From: Methanobacterium paludis
Lineage (GTDB): Archaea > Methanobacteriota > Methanobacteria > Methanobacteriales > Methanobacteriaceae
Length of the DNA stretch: 64,000 bases
Direction: 5' to 3'
NCBI RefSeq assembly: GCF_000214725.1
Contig: NC_015574.1
Location: forward strand, 2,109,001 to 2,173,000
Made by a program: the position numbers and the translations under genes. Positions 1 to 10,484 of the stretch are shown piece by piece. The stretch's first letter is position 1. Each line of letters starts with the position of its first letter. A model generated the notes under the pieces. That model saw only the letters and a list, made by a program, of their open reading frames with translations, made no database searches and was not told the origin of the DNA.

Positions 1-321
1 GTCAAAAAGCTTTTTTTCACCTCCAAAGATTATGTCTTTCTCTGTTAAATCTGTTGAACAACCTTTTCTGTATAGATCTCCTCTTGATGATTTACTACCC
101 CTTATATCCCATGTGCATGCAGCACATCCTATTGGACCGTGCACAAGATGGATTGAATCTGTTATGGGCATCAAGACTATTCTTGCACCCCCAAACACAC
201 AGGTCCGCTGTGTCACTGTTCCAGGCAGAACAGGAGTGTTACATTCAGGGATGGATATACCGCTCCCTTTGATACACATGTGTTTTTTTCGGGATTCAAA
301 TGTTTCAATAATGGGTTCCAT
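1..321 (-). CDS. nifE: NifE, FeMo-cofactor scaffold subunit, partial (3' end outside window)
   Basis: Translating the minus strand from an ATG at 321 gives 107 open codons that run off the left edge. The product contains a TQRTCVFGGA segment and a GPIGCAACTWDIRGS segment, the NifE counterpart of the P-cluster cysteine region of NifD, followed by DIIFGGEKK. NifE pairs with NifN to form the scaffold on which the FeMo cofactor is completed before transfer to NifDK. It lies downstream of nifK in the same direction, as in other methanogen nif operons (H-I1-I2-D-K-E-N-X). The catalytic-type nitrogenase alternatives (vnf, anf) have their own D and K genes plus a G gene, so this position and sequence favour nifE. 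An antisense ORF at 32-370 is a shadow of it. Confidence 0.9.
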   Translation of the reverse strand, partial: MEPIIETFESRKKHMCIKGSGISIPECNTPVLPGTVTQRTCVFGGARIVLMPITDSIHLVHGPIGCAACTWDIRGSKSSRGDLYRKGCSTDLTEKDIIFGGEKKLFD

Positions 322-611
322 ATTCTATATTCTCCTAGAAATTCTCTTTTTTGCTCGAATTCTCCTTTAAACTATTTTATATTTCCCAAAAATCCTTTTT
401 TTATTTGAATTACCTTTAAATTATTTTAAATTATTAAATTTAATTTTAAATCATGAATTTGGTATGAATTTGGTTTTTCAAGCCCGTTAATTAATTTTAA
501 GTTTTAATTTAATGTTAGATTTTAATGTTAAATTTAATCCTGAAAAAAGAAAAGATCAATCTGAACAATATTTTGAATTAATATTTGGGTAATATCCAGA
601 TTTTTCTAAGT
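322..611. other. AT-rich nifK-nifE spacer
   Basis: This 290-base spacer is almost pure A/T with runs of TTTAAATTA. I see no ORF, no second NrpR-type operator (GGAA-N6-TTCC) and no clear promoter. nifE is probably expressed by readthrough from nifH. Confidence 0.5.
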
Positions 612-1996
612 TTACTGCTGAAGCTTCCAATGGGTTGGGTCGTAGTATCTTTCAAGTACAGCGTTAGTTATAAGTTCCATCAGACGCATTGCACCATTAT
701 ATCCAACTATCGGATGCCTATGGTACCCGATTCTATCGTAAACTGGGAATCCTGCTCTTATCAATGGGATGCCCTGATCAAGAGATAATAGTCTTCCATC
801 TGAAGTTCCTATCATGAGATCAACAGGGTTTTCTTTAATGTAAACTTCAAAAGACCTCATATCCTGCTCAAACAGAACATCTATATCAGTTCCAGTTTCT
901 TTCGAGATCTTTTCCATGTCCTCAGGGAAACTGTTACTATTTGCACCTGTACATACCATAGTAGGTTCCATACCAATCTCCCCAACAAACCTGGCCAGTC
1001 CAGTTGTTATGTCTGGATCTCCGAATATAGCCACTTTTTTGTCGAATAAATATCTTGAAGCATTGTCAGCTATTAAATCTACCAACATTCCTCTTTCATC
1101 CAGGATACTATCCGGTATATTACAATCTGTAAGTTTTTTCAGGTTTCTTAGGAACTGATCTGTATTCTGCAGACCTATCGGTGGTGTTTCTATGATCGCA
1201 GGCACATTGTGCTGTTTTTCAAGTGACGTCGCTGCAGATCCTGCATATTTACACATAGCTATTGTTCCTTGACTATTTGCAGAATCACGGATTTCATCTA
1301 CTGTAGTTCCTCCTTTTGGGAAGTATGGTCTTGTTGGTGTTACCGAAGGTCGAAGTGGTGAATCAAATGGATCCGAGGTATCTGTTAACATTGTTCCCTC
1401 AATTCCCATGAGCTCCAGAATATGTTTGATCTCCCTTATATCACCAGGGTTCACTATTCCAGGGATAATGTTTACCTTTTCAGTGGGTTCACCAGGTTCT
1501 GCAAGGTTATCCACAAGGGCTTTAACTCCCACATCGTAACCTGTAAAATGGTTTCCAACAAAACTTGGAGTGGCTATTGGGATTACCTCTATTTTATCAA
1601 GGCCTTTGTTGTCCTCACTCATGGTTTTAAGCTCTTTTTTTGTGGTATCCACAAATCCAAATACATCGTCTCCTATGATTTCACTTGAACAGGTTGTTAT
1701 TGCACCTATAAGATCAGGTTTGAATCTTACTGCAAGGTTTTTTATACCCGAACTTATGTTCTTTCTTCCTCCAAATACTGCGGCATCTTCGTGCAGTGAT
1801 GAAACTGCTATTTCTGCAGGTTCACGGAAATGACGTGCAAAGTTGTACCTTACAAATGTTGAACACCCCTGAGACCCATGCACTAATGGAAATCCATGGT
1901 GCACCCCCATAACTGCAAACATTGCTCCCAGAGGTTGACATGTTTTAAGTGGGTTGATTATAACATTTCTTTCTCTTTTTATAACATTTATACCAC

Positions 1997-2000
<4 letters not shown>
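612..2000 (-). CDS. nifK: Nitrogenase MoFe protein beta subunit NifK
   Basis: Beta subunit of dinitrogenase, which with NifD holds the P cluster that passes electrons to the FeMo cofactor. The 462-residue protein is the short-N-terminus form usual in methanogens and clostridia (Azotobacter NifK is about 520). P-cluster cysteines are visible at C21 (TCQPLGAMFA), C46 (GSQGCSTFVR) and C104 (TTCSSEIIGDD), and the P-cluster serine region is at about S146 (TPSFVGNHFTG). Its ATG overlaps the nifD TGA (ATGA), so the two are translationally coupled. There is no delta-subunit (anfG/vnfG) gene between D and K, which argues for the molybdenum type. Confidence 0.97.
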
Positions 2001-3484
<1,484 letters not shown>

Positions 3485-3736
3485 TCTCCTAATATAATCA
3501 AACCATTATTAATAGCCTAATTTTTATATTTGTTATCTTAAATTCAGTTTAAAATTTATTTAAAATATTTTATTACGTTTAAATATTCTTTTAAATGTTA
3601 ATATTAATTTGAATTTTATTTTATGGAATTATTTTCTTTATTTAATTAATTCAAGTTTTTTTAATCTTTTTGAATTTTTTTATTTAGTGAACAATCTTCT
3701 TGGATTGAACAGTCTTTCAAGTAAAGTAAATTTCAT

Positions 3737-4105
3737 TTAAAATATTGCTGCATCTCCATTTTCTTTGGTTCTTACTCTGAACGCATCAGTTATTGGGCAA
3801 ACAAATATTTTTCCATCCCCTATCTGTCCAGTGTGGTTGATTTTCATGATGGCCTCAACTATGAGTGAAGTATCTTCATCTGGCACCACTACGGATATCA
3901 TTCTTTTAGGTATGTAGCGCATGTTTCCCTCTGCTTTGAGAAGTTCAGGCTCTTTAGTAGCCATAGACACCTCATTAAGTATAGCCTTTTGTTTACCCCT
4001 CCCCATGACTCTGATTGCAGTCATTGCAGGGGATCCTAATGTTTCCAAGACCTCTTTGGTCTTGGTCATTTTATTCGGCCGGATTATAGCCAGTATTTCT
4101 TTCAT
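3737..4105 (-). CDS. nifI2: NifI2, PII-like regulator of nitrogenase activity
   Basis: A 122-residue GlnB/PII-family protein with the conserved start KEILAIIRP, the central VMGRGKQKA and the C-terminal GDGKIFVCPI. In Methanococcus maripaludis NifI1 and NifI2 form a complex that binds dinitrogenase and switches it off after ammonium addition, relieved by 2-oxoglutarate. The longer central (T-loop) region, about residues 40-75, distinguishes NifI2 from NifI1. It sits in the diagnostic nifI1-nifI2 position between nifH and nifD, 11 bases after nifI1. Confidence 0.93.
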   Translation of the reverse strand: MKEILAIIRPNKMTKTKEVLETLGSPAMTAIRVMGRGKQKAILNEVSMATKEPELLKAEGNMRYIPKRMISVVVPDEDTSLIVEAIMKINHTGQIGDGKIFVCPITDAFRVRTKENGDAAIF

Positions 4106-4116
4106 TTAGAACCTCC

Positions 4117-4434
4117 TCAGAGCCCTTTACTTCTTGTTCTGACTGTGTAAACCTCGTCAACCGGACTTACAAATATTTTACCGTCTCCAAAGTTTCCTGT
4201 AATTGCAGATTCCGTTATGATATCCACTATTTCACTGGTTTTTTCATCTTCTGAAACCAGCAAAAGCATGGTTTTTGGTATTTCATCGTAGTAAATATTT
4301 TCAAGCTGGATTCCCTTTTGTTTACCCCGCCCTATAACATCTAACTTGGTTAAAGCCACATACCCTGCAGCATCAAGTTTATTAACAGTTTTTTCTGCCA
4401 TTTCAGGCCGAATTATAGCTCTGATCATTTGCAT
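4117..4434 (-). CDS. nifI1: NifI1, PII-like regulator of nitrogenase activity
   Basis: A 105-residue PII-family protein with MIRAIIRPEM at the start, DVIGRGKQKG in the middle and FGDGKIFVSP near the end. It is the partner of NifI2 in post-translational shut-off of nitrogenase. It lies 27 bases after nifH. PII uridylylation is not known for NifI proteins, and the residue of bacterial GlnB that is uridylylated (Tyr51) cannot be assigned with confidence here. Confidence 0.93.
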   Translation of the reverse strand: MQMIRAIIRPEMAEKTVNKLDAAGYVALTKLDVIGRGKQKGIQLENIYYDEIPKTMLLLVSEDEKTSEIVDIITESAITGNFGDGKIFVSPVDEVYTVRTRSKGL

Positions 4435-4461
4435 TTCTTTGGTCTCCTACTTTGTTTCGAT

Positions 4462-5289
4462 CTAGTCCATTAAACCGTACTGAACAACCATCTCTTCAAG
4501 CTCATCCATGGACATTGGTTTTGGAATGACGAAATTTTCGTTGTTGATTATTTTACCTGCAAGTGCTTCGTATTCATGGGCCTGGTTACAGTCTGGTTCA
4601 AAGTCTACCACGGTTTTTTTGTTGAACTCTGCTTTCTGGACTATGTTGTCCCTTGGAACGAAATGGATCATTTGGGTTCCTATTTTTTTACAGAATTCTT
4701 CAAGGAGTTCTCTTTCTCCATCAACGTTTCGACTGTTACAGATTATTCCTCCAAGTCTCACACCACTCTGGTTAGCGTATTTCACCATACCTTTACACAG
4801 GTTGTTTGCTGCGTAGAGTGCCATCATCTCTCCTGAAGCCACAACGTAGATTTCTTCAGCTTTACCGTCCCTGATAGGCATTGCAAATCCACCGCACACA
4901 ACATCTCCAAGTACATCAAAGAAAACAAAATCGTTATCTTCGTAGACTTTCTGCTGTTCCATGAGAGTAATTGCTGTTATCACACCCCTACCAGCACATC
5001 CTACACCAGGTTCAGGACCACCGGATTCTACACATTTTATTCCTTCGTAACCTATTGACATGATGTTATCCAGTACCATACAGGCTTCTTCTCCATCTTC
5101 TCTCAAGGTGTCCATCATGGTTCTCTGCATTTTTCCCCCAAGTATCATTCTTGTACTGTCTGCTTTTGGATCGCAGCCGTGTATCATGACTTTTTTATCA
5201 TGGAAATGTGCCATTGCTGATGCTGTGTTTTGAGTAGTTGTTGATTTTCCTATTCCACCTTTTCCATAAATTGCTATTTTTCTTACCAT
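4462..5289 (-). CDS. nifH: Nitrogenase iron protein NifH
   Basis: Dinitrogenase reductase, a homodimeric ATPase that feeds electrons to NifDK. The 275-residue protein has the P-loop GKGGIGKS at residues 9-16. The two cysteines that bridge the [4Fe-4S] cluster are C98 (GVGCAGRGV) and C132 (DVVCGGFAMP). R101 corresponds to the arginine ADP-ribosylated in some bacteria, although methanogens use NifI instead. It is the first gene of the leftward nif operon and has its own promoter and NrpR-type operator just upstream. Confidence 0.97.
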   Translation of the reverse strand: MVRKIAIYGKGGIGKSTTTQNTASAMAHFHDKKVMIHGCDPKADSTRMILGGKMQRTMMDTLREDGEEACMVLDNIMSIGYEGIKCVESGGPEPGVGCAGRGVITAITLMEQQKVYEDNDFVFFDVLGDVVCGGFAMPIRDGKAEEIYVVASGEMMALYAANNLCKGMVKYANQSGVRLGGIICNSRNVDGERELLEEFCKKIGTQMIHFVPRDNIVQKAEFNKKTVVDFEPDCNQAHEYEALAGKIINNENFVIPKPMSMDELEEMVVQYGLMD

Positions 5290-5363
5290 TTAAACCTCTC
5301 TTAGCCGTTTTTTAATCTCAATAAATTTCAATTTTAAATTTCAATTTAAATATTATCGGAATA

Positions 5364-5379
5364 CGGAAACCTACTTCCG
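5364..5379 (-). promoter_or_regulatory. NrpR-type operator of the nif operon
   Basis: Positions 5365-5378 read GGAA-ACCTAC-TTCC, an exact match to the GGAA-N6-TTCC operator of the archaeal nitrogen repressor NrpR, extended by a C/G pair on either side. It lies immediately downstream of the inferred nifH transcription start, where bound repressor would block initiation or clearance. Binding itself is inferred. Confidence 0.85.
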
Positions 5380-5400
5380 ACAACATAAGGTTGTATATTT

Positions 5401-5418
5401 TCTTATATAAAGTTTTCG
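5401..5418 (-). promoter_or_regulatory. nifH promoter (BRE and TATA box)
   Basis: Reading the minus strand, CGAAAACT (BRE-like) is followed directly by TTATATAAGA, a good archaeal TATA box. Transcription would start roughly 25 bases further on, near 5380, leaving a leader of about 90 bases before the nifH ATG at 5289. Confidence 0.7.
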
Positions 5419-5693
5419 GATCAATGGTAAGAACCGTTCAGCAAACATCAAAAAAAGTTGAAAGATCAACTACATTTTATCGTTAATTATCCCAAAATAT
5501 ACCAAATAAAAATTTATTGGATAAGTTTTTATGATAGATCATTACATTATAGTTGTATCTCTTTTAATGGATTAGAAACTAGATTTAAGAATTTAATTGT
5601 TAATATTTAAATTGTTAAAATTTAATCATTATAGATTAATGATTCTTATAAAAAAAATAATTTTATAAAATAATTGAAATTAATTGTGATAAC

Positions 5694-7274
5694 ATGAATT
5701 GGGATAATAAAAATTATAAAAAGGCATTGATACTTATTCCTGCCTTAGCAGCATTCTTCATAACTTTAATACCCACACTTAAATTTCAGTGGCCATTGAG
5801 TTGGGATATAATTTACCACATCCAATACGCACACCTTTACAGTCAATACGGACTTGTATTGACCAATCCCTTATTAAATTACCCTGTAGGGCAAAAAATA
5901 GCTTATCCTCCTCTATTTCACCTTCTTATTGCAGCATTGGGAAATTTATTAAATGTAGACTACTTCCAGATTGCAAGGTTTTTACAACCAGTTTTAGCCA
6001 TGTCCATAGTTTTATCTGTTTCCTATGTTGCCCAGAAGTTTTATGGAAAAATTGCAGGAATTTCTGCAGGGTTTCTAATAATATCAAGTTACATGATCTA
6101 CAGGATCATGCTCCCCCTGCCAGAAAATCTTGCCCTGATCTTCATACCCATTGCAGTGTACCTTTACTACCGCTCCATAAAGGATAACACATTAAAATAT
6201 GCCTTATTATCAGGAATACTATTCATATTAGTTATTGCAACACATCAAGCAGCAATATTATGTTTATTCCTTGTAATAACCGCATTAACCCTGGTTGAAG
6301 TGGTTGTCTATCGTAACATCAAGGTTTTTAAAAATTATGGTGCTTTTTTAAGCTGTTTAGTTGCATTGATCCTGGCGGCGGCATTGTTTATATGGTTATC
6401 TGCTCCTGATTTGTTCTATGGAATTTTAAAAGGAGGAATATCTGCGGCAACAGGCTACGCATCCCAGGTAAACACAAATGAACCACTGAGTGCCTACGGA
6501 TATGTAAAATATTTTACTCCATTCATTTTACCATTTGCATTAATCGGAGGAGTTTTAGCCGTTAAAAGAAGGAGTAAAAAAGACATATTCGTTTTAGTAT
6601 GGTTACTAGTACTTTTCTTATTGAGCAAATCTTACTGGTTCGGTGTAAATGTCATTTCATTCCGATTGATAGTTTACATGATGATGCCCCTTGCACTGCT
6701 TGGTGGGTTCGGTTTAAGCTACGTTTACGAGAAGTTAAAAGATTACAAACGAGTTTCATCAAATTCAATTAGAACCGGGTTTTTAATAGCAATTTTCATG
6801 TTTTCCATGGTTTCAGGAGTTTTAACACTAGAAAATCCGAACATAAGTACCTTTGGAGCCAAAACCGATCTTGGATCTGTTCAAATCGCCCCCCCATCCT
6901 CTTCAGAGGTGGACCTGGCAAACTGGTTCAATGCAAATGCAGATAAAAATAAATCAATTTTAATATCCAACCTTTACGTGAGTATGTTCCTTGCAACGCA
7001 AACAGGAATTCCAATACACTACGGATTCGAATATTTCAATAATACAACGCCCAAATCCAGTTTTGAGATGAATAATATAGGATATATAGTATACGATAAA
7101 AGGTTAACATTCCCTTCTGAAAATGGAACATTATACCTGCAGAAAGCGGATTCTGAGCTTTATCCATTAATGTATTACAGCGAAGACATTCATTCAAACA
7201 TCAATACAATAAAACCAAGTTTCAGCAAGGTTGTTTACGAGAACGTCGATTTTATAATCTGTCAGATACAATAA
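5694..7274 (+). CDS. Polytopic membrane protein, probable GT-C-type glycosyltransferase
   Basis: A 526-residue protein with about 10-12 hydrophobic segments, starting at residues 12-30, and a soluble C-terminal region of about 140 residues. The first outer loop holds WPLSWDIIYHIQYAH. An acidic residue with nearby Tyr/His in the first loop is the layout of GT-C transferases (dolichyl-phosphate-mannose or oligosaccharyltransferase relatives), so a role in cell-envelope or protein glycosylation is plausible but inferred. The gene stands alone, divergent from nif. Its start follows a GTGAT-like ribosome site. I cannot name a specific family, and an O-antigen-polymerase-like function is a possible alternative. 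Confidence 0.6.
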   Translation: MNWDNKNYKKALILIPALAAFFITLIPTLKFQWPLSWDIIYHIQYAHLYSQYGLVLTNPLLNYPVGQKIAYPPLFHLLIAALGNLLNVDYFQIARFLQPVLAMSIVLSVSYVAQKFYGKIAGISAGFLIISSYMIYRIMLPLPENLALIFIPIAVYLYYRSIKDNTLKYALLSGILFILVIATHQAAILCLFLVITALTLVEVVVYRNIKVFKNYGAFLSCLVALILAAALFIWLSAPDLFYGILKGGISAATGYASQVNTNEPLSAYGYVKYFTPFILPFALIGGVLAVKRRSKKDIFVLVWLLVLFLLSKSYWFGVNVISFRLIVYMMMPLALLGGFGLSYVYEKLKDYKRVSSNSIRTGFLIAIFMFSMVSGVLTLENPNISTFGAKTDLGSVQIAPPSSSEVDLANWFNANADKNKSILISNLYVSMFLATQTGIPIHYGFEYFNNTTPKSSFEMNNIGYIVYDKRLTFPSENGTLYLQKADSELYPLMYYSEDIHSNINTIKPSFSKVVYENVDFIICQIQ

Positions 7275-7590
7275 AAAAAGATAGAAAGTAGACATGAAAA
7301 TGGTAAGCATAATCCATTTTTGCTCACTTTTTGCCAATTTTTGTATTTTTCCACTTGAAACTAAACATCACCACAGTACCCTCAATAACTTAACAATAAT
7401 ATCATTTAATGGTTCAAAAACTAGGCAGCTGTCACCGAACTAAAAATCACACCAACAACAACCATCTTACTATTTCCAAAAACCATTAAAACCATGATGG
7501 ACAACAGAATAATGAAACATGAAAATAATATTATTTTTTTAAATCTTAAAATTTTAATTTGATTAGTCTAGTGGATTTAGTTAGTTTGCT
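7275..7590. other. Intergenic region with no recognised element
   Basis: Between the membrane-protein gene and the pycB promoter I see only AT-rich sequence with no ORF of interest, repeat or hairpin. Confidence 0.5.
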
Positions 7591-7604
7591 GCGAAATATA
7601 TATG
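7591..7604 (+). promoter_or_regulatory. pycB promoter (BRE and TATA box)
   Basis: GCGAAA (BRE) is joined to TATATAT (TATA), a textbook archaeal promoter. A start about 25 bases downstream, near 7627, gives a leader of about 40 bases before pycB. Confidence 0.65.
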
Positions 7605-7665
7605 GAAGTTAGGACTATCTATATAAAGAAATGAAAATAAATCCAAGCTTACTGTGAGGGTCAGC

Positions 7666-9387
7666 ATGAAAAAGATAAAGATCATAGAAACAGCATACCG
7701 AGATGCGCACCAATCTCTCCTTGCAACGAGGATGAGAACCCGGGACATGTTACCCATTGCTGAAAAAATGGACAACGTGGGCTTTTTCTCGTTAGAGGCA
7801 TGGGGGGGCGCAACCTTTGATACTTGTATAAGATATTTAAATGAGGATCCATGGGAACGTCTAATAGAACTTAAAGAAGCCATTAAAAAGACCCCTATAC
7901 AGATGTTACTTCGAGGCCAGAACCTCGTCGGATACAAACATTATCCAGATGACATAACAAGGGCATTCGTTGAAAAATCCTATGAAAATGGAGTTGATGT
8001 TTTCAGGATATTTGACGCCCTTAATGACATAAGAAACATGGAACTATCTATCAAAGTAGCAAAAGAACAGGGAGCTTATGTTCAAGGAACAATAAGTTAC
8101 ACTGTCAGTCCATTCCACACCTTAGAGAAATATGTGGAATTTGCAAAAAGGTTAGAGGAACTTGAGTGCGACTCCATAACAATAAAAGACATGGCCGGGC
8201 TTATATCACCACAAGACACTTATGAACTTGTAAAAACATTGAAAGAAGAGACAGACCTCATGATAAACCTGCACTGCCACTGTACAAGCGGTATGACTCC
8301 AATGAGTTATTATGCAGCCTGCCAAGCAGGTGTGGATCTTCTGGACACAGCAATATCCCCACTTTCATGGGGTGCTTCCCAACCCCCAACTGAAAGTATT
8401 GTGGCTGCCCTTGAGGGTACACCATATGACACAGGGTTAGATTTAAAGCTTTTAAGTCAGATTAAAAAGTACTTCGAGGAGATAAGGCAGAAATATCTGG
8501 GTATTCTGGACCCGATAGCTGAAAGAATTGATACAGATGTCTTGTTATACCAGATCCCCGGCGGAATGCTTTCAAACCTGGTATCCCAACTTAAACAGCA
8601 GAACGCCCTTGACAGATACGAGGAAGTGCTTGAAGAAATGCCACACGTCCGTAAAGAACTGGGATATCCACCACTTGTAACCCCAACAAGCCAAATAGTA
8701 GGAATTCAAGCCGTTACAAACGTTTTAAGTGGTGAAAGGTACAAAAACGTGTCAAAAGAAGTTAAAGAATATATAAAAGGGTTCTATGGAAAACCTCCAG
8801 CCCCCATCAACCCGGAAATTGCCAAGAAGATCATTGGAGATGAGAAACCAATAGATTGCAGGCCAGCTGATCTTCTGGAACCTGAGCTTGAAAAGTTCAG
8901 GAAGAAAGGTGAGGAAATGGGTATAATCAAAAAGGAGGAAGATGTTCTTACCTACGCTCTTTATCCTGCAGTTGCCCCAAAATTCTTGAGGGGAGAAGTT
9001 GAGGAGGAAGAACTGAAAGCACCAGAAAAGGTTTCAAATTCAGAATACGACGTGCCTCCACTTCCAACAGCTTACAGTGTGGATGTTGATGGTGAAGTCT
9101 TTGATGTTAAGGTAATTCCTACAGGATACATGGAAATAGAACCTACTGGAGCTAAAGCCCCAACAGGCCCTGTTGAAGGTGGTGTAACCTCCAGCATGCA
9201 TGGTATGATACTTAAACTTAAAGTCAACGAAGGAGACCATGTGAACGAAGGAGATGTTGTGGCTGTCCTCGAGGCCATGAAAATGGAAAACGATATTCAT
9301 GCTCCGTTATCAGGGACAGTTGAAAGTATCTTCATTGAAGAGGGGGACACTGCAAATGCTGGTGACACCCTGATGGTTATAAAATAA
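7666..9387 (+). CDS. pycB: Pyruvate carboxylase subunit B
   Basis: Carboxyltransferase plus biotin carrier subunit of the two-subunit archaeal pyruvate carboxylase, which makes oxaloacetate for biosynthesis. The N-terminal TIM-barrel starts with ETAYRDAHQSL and contains NLHCHCTSGMTP, whose histidines bind the catalytic metal. The C-terminal biotinyl domain ends with the attachment motif EAMKMEND, where the first Lys carries biotin. A linker around residues 460-490 separates them. I prefer the ATG at 7666 (573 residues, close to the ~568 usual size) over a GTG at 7654, because GTGAGGG then serves as ribosome site. The biotin carboxylase subunit pycA is not in the window. Confidence 0.95.
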   Translation: MKKIKIIETAYRDAHQSLLATRMRTRDMLPIAEKMDNVGFFSLEAWGGATFDTCIRYLNEDPWERLIELKEAIKKTPIQMLLRGQNLVGYKHYPDDITRAFVEKSYENGVDVFRIFDALNDIRNMELSIKVAKEQGAYVQGTISYTVSPFHTLEKYVEFAKRLEELECDSITIKDMAGLISPQDTYELVKTLKEETDLMINLHCHCTSGMTPMSYYAACQAGVDLLDTAISPLSWGASQPPTESIVAALEGTPYDTGLDLKLLSQIKKYFEEIRQKYLGILDPIAERIDTDVLLYQIPGGMLSNLVSQLKQQNALDRYEEVLEEMPHVRKELGYPPLVTPTSQIVGIQAVTNVLSGERYKNVSKEVKEYIKGFYGKPPAPINPEIAKKIIGDEKPIDCRPADLLEPELEKFRKKGEEMGIIKKEEDVLTYALYPAVAPKFLRGEVEEEELKAPEKVSNSEYDVPPLPTAYSVDVDGEVFDVKVIPTGYMEIEPTGAKAPTGPVEGGVTSSMHGMILKLKVNEGDHVNEGDVVAVLEAMKMENDIHAPLSGTVESIFIEEGDTANAGDTLMVIK

Positions 9388-9598
9388 ACATCCTTCTTTT
9401 TTTTAATAAAACAGACCATCAAAATCTTTTTATTTTAAAATTTTTAATTAATTTTTTTTAATTTTAAAAATTATTTTTTTATGAAATTAGTAATAGAAGA
9501 GATAAATTAAATTAAAACAGTGCACCAAGAAAAAATAATCAAAAAAAAATAATATGAAATGAATTTTTTTAAATAGACTTATTTTTTAGATGAATCTC

Positions 9599-10288
9599 TT
9601 ATTCTAGATAAATGGTTTTATCTTCAATCCCAGATTCTTGAAACGCCCTTTTACGCCTCATACAAGATTCACACACACCACAGTGCTCTTTTCCACCTTT
9701 ATAACAGGAGTAACTTAGGTCCATAGGGGCTCCAACCTGTTTTCCAAGTTCCACAATACCTTTCTTGTTCATATCTATTACTGGCGCCTCTATCTTTATA
9801 TTATCAATGGAACCAATTTCCAAAACATTGTTAAAAGCATTTAAAAATTCCTTTGAGTTATCTGGAAATGTGGCAGCTTCCTCAAGATCCCATCCAACTA
9901 TGATGATCTGGGCACCCTCTGCCTCTGCAAATGAAGTTGCTATGGCAGTAAAAACAATGTTACGGCCTGGAACCCATACTTTGCGTGCTGTTTCATCACA
10001 GACTTCCTTATTATCAAGTTCATCAGCTTTGAGTTCAGGTATCTCTTCATTTGAAGTTAAGGCAGAACCTCCAAGTTTTGAAAGCCATGGAAGATTTAAA
10101 ACCGTGTGTTTTATATTCAATTTTTCACATACTGTTTTTGCTGATTCTATCTCCCTTTCAGCACTCCACTGTCCGTAGTCAAATGTTAAAGCATGGATTT
10201 CATATTCATCATTGAAGTACGATGTTGCAACTGTTGAGTCCAGCCCACCTGAAAGGACTGTTATAGCTTTTTTCTTGTTTGATACCAT
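9599..10288 (-). CDS. queC: 7-cyano-7-deazaguanine synthase QueC
   Basis: ATP-dependent conversion of carboxydeazaguanine to preQ0, which in archaea is used for archaeosine at tRNA position 15. The PP-loop SGGLDST is at residues 13-19. A zinc site is formed by C195, C203, C206 and C209 in the SYSCYKGG and HCGVCESC segments, exactly the QueC pattern. At 229 residues it is full length. The start follows GGTGTTTAA. The gene stands alone, with AT-rich spacers of about 200 bases on both sides. Confidence 0.95.
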   Translation of the reverse strand: MVSNKKKAITVLSGGLDSTVATSYFNDEYEIHALTFDYGQWSAEREIESAKTVCEKLNIKHTVLNLPWLSKLGGSALTSNEEIPELKADELDNKEVCDETARKVWVPGRNIVFTAIATSFAEAEGAQIIIVGWDLEEAATFPDNSKEFLNAFNNVLEIGSIDNIKIEAPVIDMNKKGIVELGKQVGAPMDLSYSCYKGGKEHCGVCESCMRRKRAFQESGIEDKTIYLE

Positions 10289-10484
10289 TTAAACACCATT
10301 ATATTCTAGTTTTATGTTTACTTATTTTATTATCAATAAGAATACATTATCAAATTTATTTCCATATCATTAATATTCTATATCTTAAAAGTTCATAAAA
10401 AAATTATAACACATATTTCCATACAGAAATCTCAAGCAGAGCATACAGAACATTATATTGGCATAAAGCTTTTCTAAAATAATC

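Noticed and set aside
32..370. Plus-strand ORF of 112 residues at the left edge
   Set aside because: It is antisense to nifE, whose minus-strand translation has clear family motifs.
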